Shown: positions 1 to 8,123, counted from the first letter of the stretch. The stretch is DNA of 64,000 nucleotides from JBQTIQ01 sp052387955 (GCA_052387955.1 JBQTIQ010000023.1:1-64000); one strand, 5' to 3'. Made by a program: numbers and translations. Notes: a model not told the origin generated them from the letters alone.

Positions 1-427
1 CCCGGGTGGTGCAGCCGTAGCGCTCGAGATGGGCGAGGACGGCGCCGACCGCCGTGTTGTGGGCGTCGAGCACGCCGCTGGCGCCGGTGAGTCCCCACAA
101 GACCGAGACCGATTTCGGTGCCGAGAACGTGGCGTCGTAGCCGGCGACGGCCCGGATGACCGTGCCGTGCTTCGTGAGCCGGTCGACGAACGGCGCGCCG
201 AGCATGGTCCCGGTCTTCGGGTCACGACCCGAGAGGAGCGCCTCGAGGTCGGCAGTCTCGACCGGGCCTTCGAGAACGAGGTCGGCGGCTTGGGCGCCCG
301 TCCATCGGCCCGGAGGTTCCTGGGTCTGCTTCGGGTCGACGTAGCCGGCGTAGCCCCGATCCTCGCCGGCGTAGTAGACGGCCGCCGCCGCGGCGGTCGA
401 GGCGTAGATCGTCCTCACTCGCAGCAC
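1..427 (-). CDS. MobF/TrwC-type conjugative relaxase, N-terminal part (runs off left edge)
   Basis: This is the first 142 codons of a relaxase that would nick and covalently bind one DNA strand at an origin of transfer. The frame reads into TIYASTAAAAVYYAGE near the start (the tyrosine-containing region) and then YDATFSAPKSVSVLWG, the hallmark of TrwC-family relaxases. The same block occurs as WDLTFSAPKTVSGLWA in the full-length relaxase at 41563-44769. The GTG at 427 is preferred because GAGG lies 6 nt upstream; an in-frame GTG follows at 418. The His triad and helicase domains lie outside the window. With the neighbouring winged-helix, Xis, Xre and integrase genes it marks an integrative element. 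Confidence 0.8.
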   Translation of the reverse strand, partial: MLRVRTIYASTAAAAAVYYAGEDRGYAGYVDPKQTQEPPGRWTGAQAADLVLEGPVETADLEALLSGRDPKTGTMLGAPFVDRLTKHGTVIRAVAGYDATFSAPKSVSVLWGLTGASGVLDAHNTAVGAVLAHLERYGCTTR

Positions 428-556
428 GGAACACCTCGCGTTCGACGTCCCGCGGGACATCCCGCCCGCTCCGCGGGCACCTGTCTGTCTTGTTGATCGG
501 TTCGGTGGTGGTGGTGGTTCATGGGTTCATCGGTGGGAGGGCTGACCGGGGTGGGG

Positions 557-964
557 TCAGGTGCCGAGCAGGGAGAGCTGGGTGGGCTCGGCGGGTGCGT
601 CGGTCGACGGGGCGTGGCTCGGTCGGCGGGTGGGCCGGGGCGGGACCGGGTCGAGGACGTCGGTGGGGAGCCGGAGTCGAAAACGGGTCGGACGGAAGGT
701 GCCGTCACCGGCTCGGGTGTGCTCGGCTGCGAGCAGACCGGCGCGGGTGAGCGTGGCGAGCGCGCGCTGGGCGGTGTTCTTCGATGCGCCCATCTCGGCG
801 GCGAGGTCGCGGACGCCGAGCTCGACCACCCGGCCGTTCGGGCCCGCGTGGGAGCGAGCGACGAGAGCCTCAAGCGCCACCCATGCCGACGCAGGCAGGA
901 CGCGACGCAGCGGGGTCGCAGCCGGCCCGACGAGGACGAGCGTCGACCCCGCTTCGGTGGCCAT
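557..964 (-). CDS. winged helix-turn-helix protein of integrative element
   Basis: A 135-residue protein whose middle (about residues 40-95) reads as a winged helix: VRDLAAEMGASKNTAQRALATL is a typical helix-turn-helix, followed by a wing-like GDGTFRPTRFRLRLP. The start is the ATG at 964, two bases after the stop of the upstream excisionase gene, so the two are almost certainly co-transcribed. The C-terminus is proline-rich and ends in QLSLLGT. A counterpart in the second element (45053-45508) sits in the same position and ends in QASLFDAPAGG. The family role is not established; control of transfer or replication of the element is an inference from position. Confidence 0.65.
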   Translation of the reverse strand: MATEAGSTLVLVGPAATPLRRVLPASAWVALEALVARSHAGPNGRVVELGVRDLAAEMGASKNTAQRALATLTRAGLLAAEHTRAGDGTFRPTRFRLRLPTDVLDPVPPRPTRRPSHAPSTDAPAEPTQLSLLGT

Positions 965-966
965 GG

Positions 967-1182
967 TCAGGCTGCGGGTGGGTGGTGGAGCTGCCGCTCG
1001 ATGAACGCGGCGAGGGAGTCGCGAGGGATGCGCTTCTGGTTGCCGATCCACACGAACGGCAGGCCCGAGGCGCCACTCGTGCGCTCATAGTCGACGGTCA
1101 GCTCGTAGGCCTTGGACCGGCCGATCTGGAGCGCCTTGGCGGCCTGCTCGACCGTCAGGAGCGGTGGGAGGTCGTCGAACAT
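967..1182 (-). CDS. excisionase-like helix-turn-helix DNA-binding protein
   Basis: A 71-residue protein with a MerR/excisionase-type helix-turn-helix at residues 8-30 (LTVEQAAKALQIGRSKAYEL) and the family's closing pattern IPRDSLAAFIERQL. Such proteins bend DNA at attachment sites to promote excision, or act as small regulators. It is transcribed away from the Xre gene at 1277 across a 94-bp control region and is followed two bases later by the winged-helix gene. The paralogue at 45492-45752 has the same size, order and orientation. The excisionase role is inferred from family and context. Confidence 0.75.
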   Translation of the reverse strand: MFDDLPPLLTVEQAAKALQIGRSKAYELTVDYERTSGASGLPFVWIGNQKRIPRDSLAAFIERQLHHPPAA

Positions 1183-1276
1183 GGAACATTGCTCCTTGCT
1201 ATGGATAACACCAGAGACCAGTAGTCGCGCACTGTGCTAGTGTTGTCAACGACATCCGGGAAGATTGGAGCCGGTG
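1183..1276 (+). promoter_or_regulatory. divergent control region between xis-like and xre-like genes
   Basis: This 94-bp gap separates divergent genes and must contain both promoters. GTTGTCAAC at 1242-1250 is an imperfect palindrome just upstream of the Xre start. The equivalent gap in the second element (45753-45829) carries the related half-sites GTCAACT and AGTTGAC. This makes GTTGAC-type sequence a candidate operator for the Xre proteins. A GGAG at 1267-1270 lies 6 nt before GTG 1277. Confidence 0.4.
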
Positions 1277-1969
1277 GTGCCTCGAAACCCCCGACGAGTC
1301 AAGGCCGACAGCCCCGCCGAGGCCGACGACGGCCGCCTCGACGTCAACGCGATCGTCTCGTTCAACGTGAAGGCGATCCGCGAGCGGCGCGGGATGACCC
1401 AGACCCAGGTCGCCGAGCGCCTCGCCCAGCTGACCGGCAACCTCCTGCCCCAGGCCTCGATCTCGGCGATGGAGCGGGGCTTCGACGGCGAGCGGCGCCG
1501 GCGGTTCGACGCCCATGAGCTGTACCTGCTCTCGCACGTGTTCGGCGTGCCCATCGCCTACTTCTTCCTGCCGCCGCCCGGCCACGATGGCGAGCTGGCC
1601 GACACCCACCGCTCGACCAGCGACGTCTACGTGTCGTTGCTGGGACAGGACTGGCAGCTCGACGACCTGGACGACCGCCTCCGGGAGCTGAAGCTGACCA
1701 GCCCCGAGGAGGTCACCGATCTCCAGGCCGCGCTGTACGTCGAGGGCGAGCACCCGCACAATTGGCATCAGCACTTCCGGACCTGGCGCCGGCGTCGGCT
1801 CTCGGCGTTGGCCGTCGATCGGTCCGACCACCTCGACGAGGTCGCCGAGTTCCTCGTCGAGATCGGCACGAAGATCCGCGAGCTCGGCCCCAAGGGCTAC
1901 TTCCTGTCGCACTCCTTCGAGGAAGGCGACGACCCGAACGCCGGCATGGCGTCGGACAAGGGGGACTGA
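1277..1969 (+). CDS. Xre-family transcriptional regulator of integrative element
   Basis: A 230-residue regulator with an N-terminal Xre/Cro helix-turn-helix at about residues 25-80 (AIRERRGMTQTQVAERL, then ASISAMERG) followed by VPIAYFFLPPPG, a motif typical of actinobacterial Xre regulators. The C-terminal half is of unknown function. GTG 1277 is chosen because GGAG lies 6 nt upstream; TTG 1265 and GTG 1274 are in-frame alternatives. The stop overlaps the integrase ATG (TGATG), so regulator and integrase are translationally coupled. It probably represses the divergent xis operon and its own integrase operon. A homologue lies at 45830-46510. Confidence 0.8.
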   Translation: MPRNPRRVKADSPAEADDGRLDVNAIVSFNVKAIRERRGMTQTQVAERLAQLTGNLLPQASISAMERGFDGERRRRFDAHELYLLSHVFGVPIAYFFLPPPGHDGELADTHRSTSDVYVSLLGQDWQLDDLDDRLRELKLTSPEEVTDLQAALYVEGEHPHNWHQHFRTWRRRRLSALAVDRSDHLDEVAEFLVEIGTKIRELGPKGYFLSHSFEEGDDPNAGMASDKGD

Positions 1970-3360
1970 TGCGTGGATCCGTGATCCGCCGGGGCGACGT
2001 CTACTACGTGAAGATCGAGCTCGACCCCGATCCGGGGACAGGCCGGCGGCGAACCAAGTGGCACTCCGGGTACCGGACCAAGCGGGAGGCCGAGCGCGCT
2101 CGCGTGGATCTGTTGTCGAAGGTCGACCGGGGTGTCTACGTCGAGCCGTCGCAGGAGACGGTCACCGACTTCCTCGACCACTGGCTCGTGTCGATCCGGC
2201 CGACGCTGAAGGCCACGACCTGGAACGGGTACCGGTCGAAGGTCCGGAACCACGTTGTGCCATACATCGGCGGGATGCGCCTCAACCGCATCGACGGCGG
2301 GACGCTCAACGAGCTCTACGCCCGGCTGCTCGAGGGCGGCCGGCGCAAGCCGTCGCGAACCGGGAAGGGCTACTCCCCCGAGGTCGTCGCCCGGGCCCAG
2401 GCGCTGCGCGCCGAGGGGTTGTCACTCCAGGCCACCGCCGATCGACTGCAGGTCGAGTTCGACGAGGCGAGCCACATCACCAAGGACACGCTCGCGTCCC
2501 TGCTTCGGCGACAGGCCGCCTACCGGGCCGACCCGACCATCGTCGACGACTCGAAGGCGCTCGACCCGAGCACCGTGAAGGCCGTGCACGTCGTGCTCCA
2601 CAAGGCCTTCGCCGCGGCAGTGAAGTGGGAGCGGCTCGCCAAGAACCCCGTCGACCACGCCGACCCACCCCGTGTCGCCGTCGATGCCGACCGCATTCAG
2701 ACCTGGACGCCGGCGCAGCTACGCACGTTCCTCACCTTCACCGCGTCGTCAACGGATCGAAACCACGCGCTGTGGGTCCTGCTCGCCACCACCGGCATGC
2801 GCCGAGGCGAAACGCTCGGCGTCCGCTGGCAGGACGTCGACCTCGACGCCGGCCGGCTGCGGGTCGTGCAGACCATCCTGTCGATCAACGGGAGGATCTT
2901 GGTCAGCGAACCGAAGACGGCTCGGGGCCGGCGCCCGATCGCGCTCGACCCGTCAACTGTGGAAGCGCTGCGCGAGCACCGCCGGCGGATGCTCGAGGAG
3001 CGACTGCTCATCGGCGCCGACCACTCCGACGAGGGCCTCGTCTTCCACCGCCCCGACGGATCGGCGCTGCGGCCGGAGACCGTCAGCGCCACCTTCCTCC
3101 GCCGTCAAGCCACGCTCGACCTCCCGCGGCTGACGCTCAAGGGCCTCCGCCACACGTGGGCGACGATCGCGCTCGAGCAGGGCATCCACCCCAAGGTCGT
3201 CCAGGAGCGCCTCGGCCACTCGACGATCAACATCACCATCGACATCTACAGCCACGTCTCGCCGACGATGCACGACGAAGCGGCGAACCAGATCGCCAAT
3301 CTGATCCTGGGAGCGCCGAACGACGACGACACGGCCGCGAGCGACACCACCGAGGCTTGA
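1969..3360 (+). CDS. tyrosine recombinase / phage-type integrase
   Basis: A 463-residue site-specific recombinase that would integrate and excise the element at the left edge of the window. The N-terminal region has the AP2-like arm-binding pattern (GDVYYVKIELDP, WHSGYRTKREAERA), then a SAM-like core-binding domain. The catalytic domain carries Arg278 (TTGMRRGE), a conserved Lys in EPKTARGRR, Arg394/His395 (LKGLRHTWATIAL), the GH pair in LGHSTINIT and the nucleophile Tyr427 (IDIYSHV). An insertion at about residues 130-190 looks like a second small helix-turn-helix (LSLQATADRLQVEF). The ATG at 1969 overlaps the Xre stop. A longer open frame from 1762 is not needed. No attachment site could be identified downstream. 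Confidence 0.93.
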   Translation: MRGSVIRRGDVYYVKIELDPDPGTGRRRTKWHSGYRTKREAERARVDLLSKVDRGVYVEPSQETVTDFLDHWLVSIRPTLKATTWNGYRSKVRNHVVPYIGGMRLNRIDGGTLNELYARLLEGGRRKPSRTGKGYSPEVVARAQALRAEGLSLQATADRLQVEFDEASHITKDTLASLLRRQAAYRADPTIVDDSKALDPSTVKAVHVVLHKAFAAAVKWERLAKNPVDHADPPRVAVDADRIQTWTPAQLRTFLTFTASSTDRNHALWVLLATTGMRRGETLGVRWQDVDLDAGRLRVVQTILSINGRILVSEPKTARGRRPIALDPSTVEALREHRRRMLEERLLIGADHSDEGLVFHRPDGSALRPETVSATFLRRQATLDLPRLTLKGLRHTWATIALEQGIHPKVVQERLGHSTINITIDIYSHVSPTMHDEAANQIANLILGAPNDDDTAASDTTEA

Positions 3361-3420
3361 GCAGCCGCGCGCCTCGATTCTCGCTTCGGTTGACGTGACG
3401 ACCCCCGTACCGTTTCCCGC

Positions 3421-3624
3421 ATGGCTGCCGCCGACGACGACGTCACGGCCGAGAGCGTTTCCGAAGCGGAGGAGCGGGAGCGCCGTGAGCGCCGGGCCCT
3501 GCTCGACGAGCTGACCCGCGAGGCCGAGGAGATGGGCCTCTACGACGACCCTCCGCCCGACTACCGGACGGCGTTGAAGGAAGCACGGCACCGCCGGGCT
3601 CGTGGTACTGGGGCACCGGAGTAG
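3421..3624 (+). CDS. small charged hypothetical protein
   Basis: A 67-residue protein, highly charged and rich in Glu and Arg (SEAEERERRERRALLDELTREAEEM), likely mostly helical or coiled. It ends in a Pro-Asp segment. There is no Shine-Dalgarno sequence: the ATG lies 7 nt after a TACCGT hexamer, which fits leaderless transcription. It lies 60 bp beyond the integrase, so it is probably the first host gene right of the element. I recognise no family. Confidence 0.5.
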   Translation: MAAADDDVTAESVSEAEERERRERRALLDELTREAEEMGLYDDPPPDYRTALKEARHRRARGTGAPE

Positions 3625-3750
3625 CGTCGCGTTCCCGCCCGGCGGAACGAACGGGCTCGTCGAAGGCTCGGTGCCGCCGACAAGGCACCCCACGATGCAC
3701 AAGATCATCGTCCACACCGTCGACTTCACGGGGAGCGGCCCGGCGGCTCA

Positions 3751-4266
3751 TTGAGCGCAGGCGCCAAGTCTCGGCCACGGGACATCCGACGGTCGCGGCG
3801 CACTCAACCGCCCCGCTGCCCGGACCACCTCATCGTCGCCCCGCTGTGGGTGTCGTACGAGGCCAACCTCGGGACACTGCTCCGCACCTGCGATGCAGTC
3901 GGTGCCTGCATGGCGGTCCCGAACACTCCGCACTACCAGGGGGCGCTCGCGCGGGGCGACACGCTCCATCGGCGGCCGCACGTCCACTGGACCAAGTCGA
4001 AGCGCTCGTGGGTCGAGCACCACCGGGACCGCGGCAGTCGCATCCTTGCGGTCGAGCTCGGCGACGACGCGATCCCGCTCCCGCTGCTCACGCCTGCACG
4101 GGAGCCGACGGTCGTCCTCCTCGGCCACGAGCACCACGGTGTTCCGGAGGAGGTCTGGTCACTCATCGACGATCTCGTCGAGATCCCGATGATCGGCACC
4201 GGTTCGAGCCTGAACGTCGCCGTCGCCGGATCGCTCGTCCTGTACCGCCTGGCCGGGCTGTCGTAG
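3751..4266 (+). CDS. SpoU/TrmH-family RNA 2'-O-methyltransferase
   Basis: A 171-residue protein matching the SPOUT catalytic domain of tRNA/rRNA ribose 2'-O-methyltransferases. The three family motifs are visible: NLGTLLRTCDAVG (motif 1, residues about 36-48, with the catalytic Arg), VVLLGHEHHGVPEEV (motif 2) and IPMIGTGSSLNVAVAGSLVLY (motif 3, the knotted SAM site). It has no separate RNA-binding extension, so the substrate cannot be named. The start is TTG 3751. Its bases overlap the stop of a 19-codon open frame beginning at 3695, which could be a leader or a remnant. Confidence 0.8.
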   Translation: MSAGAKSRPRDIRRSRRTQPPRCPDHLIVAPLWVSYEANLGTLLRTCDAVGACMAVPNTPHYQGALARGDTLHRRPHVHWTKSKRSWVEHHRDRGSRILAVELGDDAIPLPLLTPAREPTVVLLGHEHHGVPEEVWSLIDDLVEIPMIGTGSSLNVAVAGSLVLYRLAGLS

Positions 4267-4348
4267 TCAGCGGGCGTCACCGGGTTCCATCCTGGGAGGA
4301 CGTGAGGCATCCCGGTGCCACCCCGAATCGGCCGCTAGTATTCGTCAC

Positions 4349-5470
4349 GTGGAGAATCCGGGACAAACCTGCGAATGGTGCGGGGAGACCTTCGAGCCGA
4401 AGTCGGGGCGAGGACCAAGGCCGCGCTTCTGTTCCGCATCTCACCGTCAGCGGGCATACGAGGCGCGCCGAGGAGCCCGCGCTCACGAGACCGTCCGCGA
4501 ATCGCCGATCTCCGCCGCCTTCCAACACCTCGTCGATTCCGGCGACCTCACCGAGGAAGCCCTCGCGCCGCTGACCGGAGCGTTGCGACAGGCGATGAAG
4601 CCGCTCCTCGACCAGCAGTCCGCCCTCGCCGAGTCCGTCGCCCGCTCGGCGCTCGCGGCGATGCCAGCATTTGACCTCTCCTCCGCGGTGCAGCCGATAC
4701 TCGACCAGCAATCCGCCGCCCTCGAGGCTGTCAACGCATCCGCCTTGGCGACGTTCGCCAAGATCGACACGTCGTCGCTGATGAAGCCACTCCTCGACCA
4801 GCAGTCCCCCCTCGCCGAGAGCCTGAGCACCCATGCCCTGGCATCCATCGCAACGATCGACACGTCCTCGTTCATGCAGCCACTGCTCGACCAGCAGTCG
4901 AGTGTGGCCATGGCCCTCAGCTCCTCGTTCGCATCGATCGACCTCTCGCCGGTGATGCAGCCACTGCTTGACCGGCAGTCCTCGCTTGCCGACGCCATCG
5001 GTGCATCCGCTCTCGCTGCTTTCGCGAGCATCGACATGTCCTCGGCGATGAAGCCACTGCTCGATGCCGCGAACTCGTTCGCGACCATCCCTGGTCTCGG
5101 GAAGCTGCAGGGAGACCTCGCGAGCCGAGCCGACGATTGGCTCGGGTCCTTCGACGATGAAGTTCAGCGCGAGGCGAGGCGGGTCGCCGCGTCCATCGCC
5201 GACGATGTCGGTGTTCCGACGGCCGATCCTGTCGCTGCCTTGCTGTTGGCGACGATGCTCGTCGTGATCGTCGCTTCCTGGCGCATCGAGATCGACCTCC
5301 AGGCCGCGGCTGTCGGCGCAGTCCGGTCTGCGGTTGTGACGGGTCGATTCGCCGTGGAGCTCGCCGAACAGGTGGACAAGCGGTTGCCGGAGGTCCAGAA
5401 CCTGCATCTCTGGTTGCTGCTTCTGGTTCATGCTCTTCGCTCGAAGCGCAGGTCCGGCGGCGGGGAGTGA
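4349..5470 (+). CDS. zinc-ribbon protein with tandem LLDQQS repeats and C-terminal membrane segments
   Basis: A 373-residue protein I cannot assign to a family. Residues 8-35 form a zinc-ribbon-like knuckle (CEWCGETF, then FCSASHRQRAY). Residues about 80-245 hold five tandem units of 27-31 residues, each opening with (M/V)(K/Q)P(L/I)LD(Q/R)QS and closing with (I/F)D(T/L/M)SS, plus a degenerate sixth (AMKPLLDAANS). Near the C-terminus are a clear membrane helix (LLLATMLVVIVASW) and a second hydrophobic stretch (LHLWLLLLVHAL). The GTG at 4349 lies 8 nt after TAGTAT, indicating a leaderless mRNA. The layout suggests a membrane-anchored protein with a nucleic-acid-binding or sensing knuckle and a regular helical stalk. 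Confidence 0.7.
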   Translation: MENPGQTCEWCGETFEPKSGRGPRPRFCSASHRQRAYEARRGARAHETVRESPISAAFQHLVDSGDLTEEALAPLTGALRQAMKPLLDQQSALAESVARSALAAMPAFDLSSAVQPILDQQSAALEAVNASALATFAKIDTSSLMKPLLDQQSPLAESLSTHALASIATIDTSSFMQPLLDQQSSVAMALSSSFASIDLSPVMQPLLDRQSSLADAIGASALAAFASIDMSSAMKPLLDAANSFATIPGLGKLQGDLASRADDWLGSFDDEVQREARRVAASIADDVGVPTADPVAALLLATMLVVIVASWRIEIDLQAAAVGAVRSAVVTGRFAVELAEQVDKRLPEVQNLHLWLLLLVHALRSKRRSGGGE

Positions 5471-5489
5471 CGGAGCCCTTCAGGATCTT

Positions 5490-5511
5490 CATGCTCGCCC
5501 ATGCGAGCATG
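5490..5511 (+). terminator. hairpin after the repeat/membrane protein gene
   Basis: A perfect 9-bp inverted repeat (CATGCTCGC ... GCGAGCATG) with a 4-nt CCAT loop starts 20 bp after the stop of the 4349-5470 gene. There is no T-tract, as is usual in high-GC actinobacteria. It separates that gene from the TIGR04255 cassette. Confidence 0.45.
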
Positions 5512-5575
5512 CGCCGACAGCGGGGGTAACGATTCCGGTACACGTTTTGGTGCGTGTTCAGGTACGCTCGCCGGT

Positions 5576-6382
5576 GTGGCTGACTATCCTCGCCGTGAGG
5601 TCTTCTCGAACGCGCCCCTGGAGTTCGTCGCCTGCGAGATCCGGGTGCCGACAGCCCCCAAGCTGGTTCGCGACGACACGTTCGAGCTGCTGACTGACGC
5701 GCTCCGCGAGGTGCTGCCGATCCCCGACACTGAGCAGGTCCAGACGCTGACGGTGATCGGCGGCAAGGACGGGGGCGTCGAGAGTGAGCGTCGATTCCGC
5801 TTCCTCAACCGGGAGCGGACCGCATCGGCGGTGGTAGCTCGCAATGCCATCACCGTGGAAACGACCGACTACAGCGAGTTCGACGACTTCCGCTCGCTGG
5901 TGCTCACCGTCGCTGACGCAGTGGCGACAACGACGAGCCTCGTCGGGATCGAGCGCATCGGCCTGCGGTACATCGACGAGATCCGCGTTCCCGAGGAGAT
6001 CACCGACACGAGCGGCTGGCGAGGTTGGATCAGCGACGATGTCGTCGGCGTGCTCGGCGTGGCGGCGGGATTCAACACCAGCGCACTCCAGACGGTCCTC
6101 CGCCTCGTCGGTGAGGACTCGACCGGAGTCGTCCTTCGTTACGTCGCGATGGTCGGCGATGGTGTCGTCGGCGACGGCCCGCTTCGGCGCCGGGCGACCG
6201 CGTCGTCAGGTCCCTTCTTCGTCATCGACACCGACAGCTTCCGGACCAGCGCAGGAGCTGCGATGGAAGACTTCGAGCACGACCGCATCGCCGGGATCCT
6301 CGACGTGATCCACGAGCCGGTCGGCACGCTGTTCCATCGTGCAATCACCGACCGCCTGCGCGAGGAGTTCCGACGCACATGA
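5576..6382 (+). CDS. TIGR04255 family protein
   Basis: A 268-residue protein matching the sporadic TIGR04255 family of unknown function. The N-terminal signature is FSNAPLEFVACEIRVP and the middle has VGIERIGLRYIDEI, the family's most conserved segment. No catalytic motif or membrane segment is evident. The GTG at 5576 is chosen because TACGCT at 5563-5568 is a good -10 only 7 nt upstream and no Shine-Dalgarno is present; this would be a leaderless first gene. Its stop overlaps the next start by 4 bp (ATGA), so it is coupled to the helix-turn-helix gene. Members occur patchily in accessory regions of bacterial genomes. Confidence 0.75.
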   Translation: MADYPRREVFSNAPLEFVACEIRVPTAPKLVRDDTFELLTDALREVLPIPDTEQVQTLTVIGGKDGGVESERRFRFLNRERTASAVVARNAITVETTDYSEFDDFRSLVLTVADAVATTTSLVGIERIGLRYIDEIRVPEEITDTSGWRGWISDDVVGVLGVAAGFNTSALQTVLRLVGEDSTGVVLRYVAMVGDGVVGDGPLRRRATASSGPFFVIDTDSFRTSAGAAMEDFEHDRIAGILDVIHEPVGTLFHRAITDRLREEFRRT

Positions 6383-7017
6383 CCATCCAGACGTCAGACA
6401 CGTCCACGCAGCTCGAGCGGGATGCACCGACGGAGACCTCCACGGCGTCGACCCTCGACACGATTCGCCGGCTGCAGCAGAGCTACGACGAGCTCACCGG
6501 TCCTGTGCGCATCCTGAACGAGGACGTCGCCGCCGGGCGCCGCGAGGTTCGCGAGTGGGATCTCGATGAGCGAACGGCCGCCAAGGCACGAGGTGATACC
6601 CAAACGCTTCTCGAGGAGCTCTCGATCGACCGCGGGTTCAGCTGGGCCGACATCGCTCGGCTCAGTGGCGTATCCGTCTCCGCGATCCGCAAGTGGCGAG
6701 GAGGGGAGGCGCCATCACCCGAACGGCGCCGAGATCTCGCACGCCTCGCCGCGTTCGTGGACCTCCTGGACGAGATCGCCCCCGTCGCCGACCCGGCGTC
6801 GTGGATGCTGATGCGGCTGTCGGACAACCACACGGTCACCGCGGCCGACCTGTACCTCGACGGCCGATCCAACGATCTGCTCGAGCACGCGCAAGGGCAC
6901 CTCGGGGTCGCCGAGCTCCTGGATCGCTGGAAGCCCGACTGGCGAGACGACACCCGTTCCGACTGGAAGATCGTGACCGCCGCCGACGGCGAGCGGAGCA
7001 TCACCCGCCGGAGCTGA
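6379..7017 (+). CDS. helix-turn-helix protein, antitoxin-like
   Basis: A 212-residue soluble protein. Residues 84-115 form a helix-turn-helix (FSWADIARLSGVSVSAIRKW). Residues about 140-185 (TVTAADLYLDG, then LLEHAQGHLGVAELLDRW) resemble in spacing the toxin-binding domain of Xre-MbcA-ParS antitoxins, though this is a weak eye match. It overlaps the TIGR04255 gene by 4 bp, and the next gene begins 17 bp after its stop. The natural reading is a DNA-binding or antitoxin component of a three-gene cassette. No RES or other standard toxin is adjacent, so the antitoxin idea is only inference. Confidence 0.65.
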   Translation: MTIQTSDTSTQLERDAPTETSTASTLDTIRRLQQSYDELTGPVRILNEDVAAGRREVREWDLDERTAAKARGDTQTLLEELSIDRGFSWADIARLSGVSVSAIRKWRGGEAPSPERRRDLARLAAFVDLLDEIAPVADPASWMLMRLSDNHTVTAADLYLDGRSNDLLEHAQGHLGVAELLDRWKPDWRDDTRSDWKIVTAADGERSITRRS

Positions 7018-7033
7018 GTACCCGCGAGCCCGA

Positions 7034-7663
7034 ATGGCCCTCCTCGAGTCTCCCGACGATCCCGACGACCTCTGGCAGGCGGTCGGGGACGAGGTGCCCG
7101 CGCATCGCTTGCTGATGCAGGGCGACGTGATCCTCACGGACGTCGGCCCGTTGCTCGTTGTGACCCACGCTTGCTCGATGCGCCGAGGTGCCGAGCTGCA
7201 CGGCACGCAGATGGTGGCGCCGATCGAAGGTCATGCCGTCCCGAACTGGGACGGGAGCTACGACTGGATGCCCGTTCCGGGTGCTCCCGTGCCAGAGGTC
7301 GACTACCCGGCCGGACTCCTGCGGGTGCTGCGGAGCATCGACACCTCGCTGCTGGTGTCCGGAGACCGAATCGCCGTCATGAGCAACCTGGGGATCCAGC
7401 TCCTCCAGCAGCGCCTCGCCCACCACCTGACTCGTGTCGTGATCGAGACCGCGGAACTGGCCGAGCATTGCGCGCCGATCCTCGCCGAGGCCGAGCTTCA
7501 CGAGGATTGGCTGGGTGCGCTGGGCGCCGACGCCGAGCCGCAGTTCAACCAGTTCCTCGACAGCGACGGCCGGAAGCTCCGATCGTGGTTGGCGGACCCG
7601 GCGAAGCGCTCACAGGCGATGACGACGGTTCGTCGCGAGATCCGCCAGCGGCGCGACGGCTAG
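7034..7663 (+). CDS. uncharacterised third protein of TIGR04255 cassette
   Basis: A 209-residue soluble protein with no motif I can name. The N-terminal half looks like a small beta-barrel (GDVILTDVGPLLVVTHACSM, then GDRIAVMSNLGIQLLQQRL). The C-terminal half is helical and charged, with conserved-looking HEDWLGALG and a basic tail (VRREIRQRRDG). There is a single cysteine next to a histidine (THACSM). The ATG at 7034 has no good Shine-Dalgarno and follows the helix-turn-helix gene by 17 bp, so it is probably expressed from the same transcript. It may be the effector of the cassette. Confidence 0.6.
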   Translation: MALLESPDDPDDLWQAVGDEVPAHRLLMQGDVILTDVGPLLVVTHACSMRRGAELHGTQMVAPIEGHAVPNWDGSYDWMPVPGAPVPEVDYPAGLLRVLRSIDTSLLVSGDRIAVMSNLGIQLLQQRLAHHLTRVVIETAELAEHCAPILAEAELHEDWLGALGADAEPQFNQFLDSDGRKLRSWLADPAKRSQAMTTVRREIRQRRDG

Positions 7664-7684
7664 CCGCGACAAGCGGCGGTCAGT

Positions 7685-7945
7685 TCAATGCGAGCCGTTC
7701 CAGCTCGCCTCGAACTCCGGGTCGACCCGGGCTGCGAACGCTCGGCCGTTGCCTCTGCTCATCCCGGTGCGGACCTGCCAACCATTGCGTCGCGCGGCGA
7801 GGCGCGCCGCGGCGCGCCACTCGTCGGCGGAAGGGACTCGCTCGACATCGACGATGGCATGACCGCGCCGGAGGAATGGCTCCAGCTCGTCGGCGAGGCG
7901 CTCGATGCGTCGCTGGCGGAGGTCGGTGACCTTGCTCGCTGCCAC
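7685..7945 (-). CDS. small basic hypothetical protein (ARRNGWQVRTG family)
   Basis: An 86-residue protein with a helical acidic/basic N-terminus (VTDLRQRRIERLADEL) and a C-terminal core AARRNGWQVRTGMSRG, then GRAFAARVD. The same core, AARRRGWRIATGVSPSG then WAARTD, is found in the 92-residue protein at 39443-39721 inside the mobile element, so these are related. The GTG at 7945 has a strong GGAGG 6 nt upstream. It is convergent with the cassette at 5576-7663 and lies just before tRNA-Leu. Function unknown; the basic Arg/Trp-rich core suggests nucleic-acid binding. Confidence 0.6.
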   Translation of the reverse strand: MAASKVTDLRQRRIERLADELEPFLRRGHAIVDVERVPSADEWRAAARLAARRNGWQVRTGMSRGNGRAFAARVDPEFEASWNGSH

Positions 7946-8039
7946 GTTCGACCTCCCTCACACCGAATGTTCGGTAGAGATCCGGTAGAGATCGGGGGTT
8001 CTCGGGCCTCCGGCAACACTCTGACCAGGACCTCTGGAG

Positions 8040-8123
8040 TGGGCGAGGGGGGACTTGAACCCCCACGACCTTGCGGTCACTGGCACCTGAAGCCAGCGCG
8101 TCTGCCTATTCCGCCACTCGCCC
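8040..8123 (-). tRNA. tRNA-Leu(CAG)
   Basis: The reverse strand folds as an 84-nt class II tRNA. The acceptor GGGCGAG (from 8123) pairs with CTCGCCC, with discriminator A at 8040. The anticodon stem-loop is CTGGC-TTCAGGT-GCCAG with anticodon CAG. There is a long variable arm (TGACCGCAAGGTCGT) and a T-loop GTTCAAGTC. CCA is not encoded. In Mycobacterium a leucine tRNA also lies beside fhaA, so the position supports the identity. Confidence 0.95.

Noticed and set aside
1762..1968. N-terminal extension of the first integrase
   Set aside because: The open frame runs back to 1762 through the Xre gene in another frame. The ATG at 1969 overlaps the Xre stop and gives a normal integrase N-terminus.
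3695..3754. 19-codon open frame before the SpoU methyltransferase
   Set aside because: Too short to support alone; mentioned as a possible leader or remnant only.
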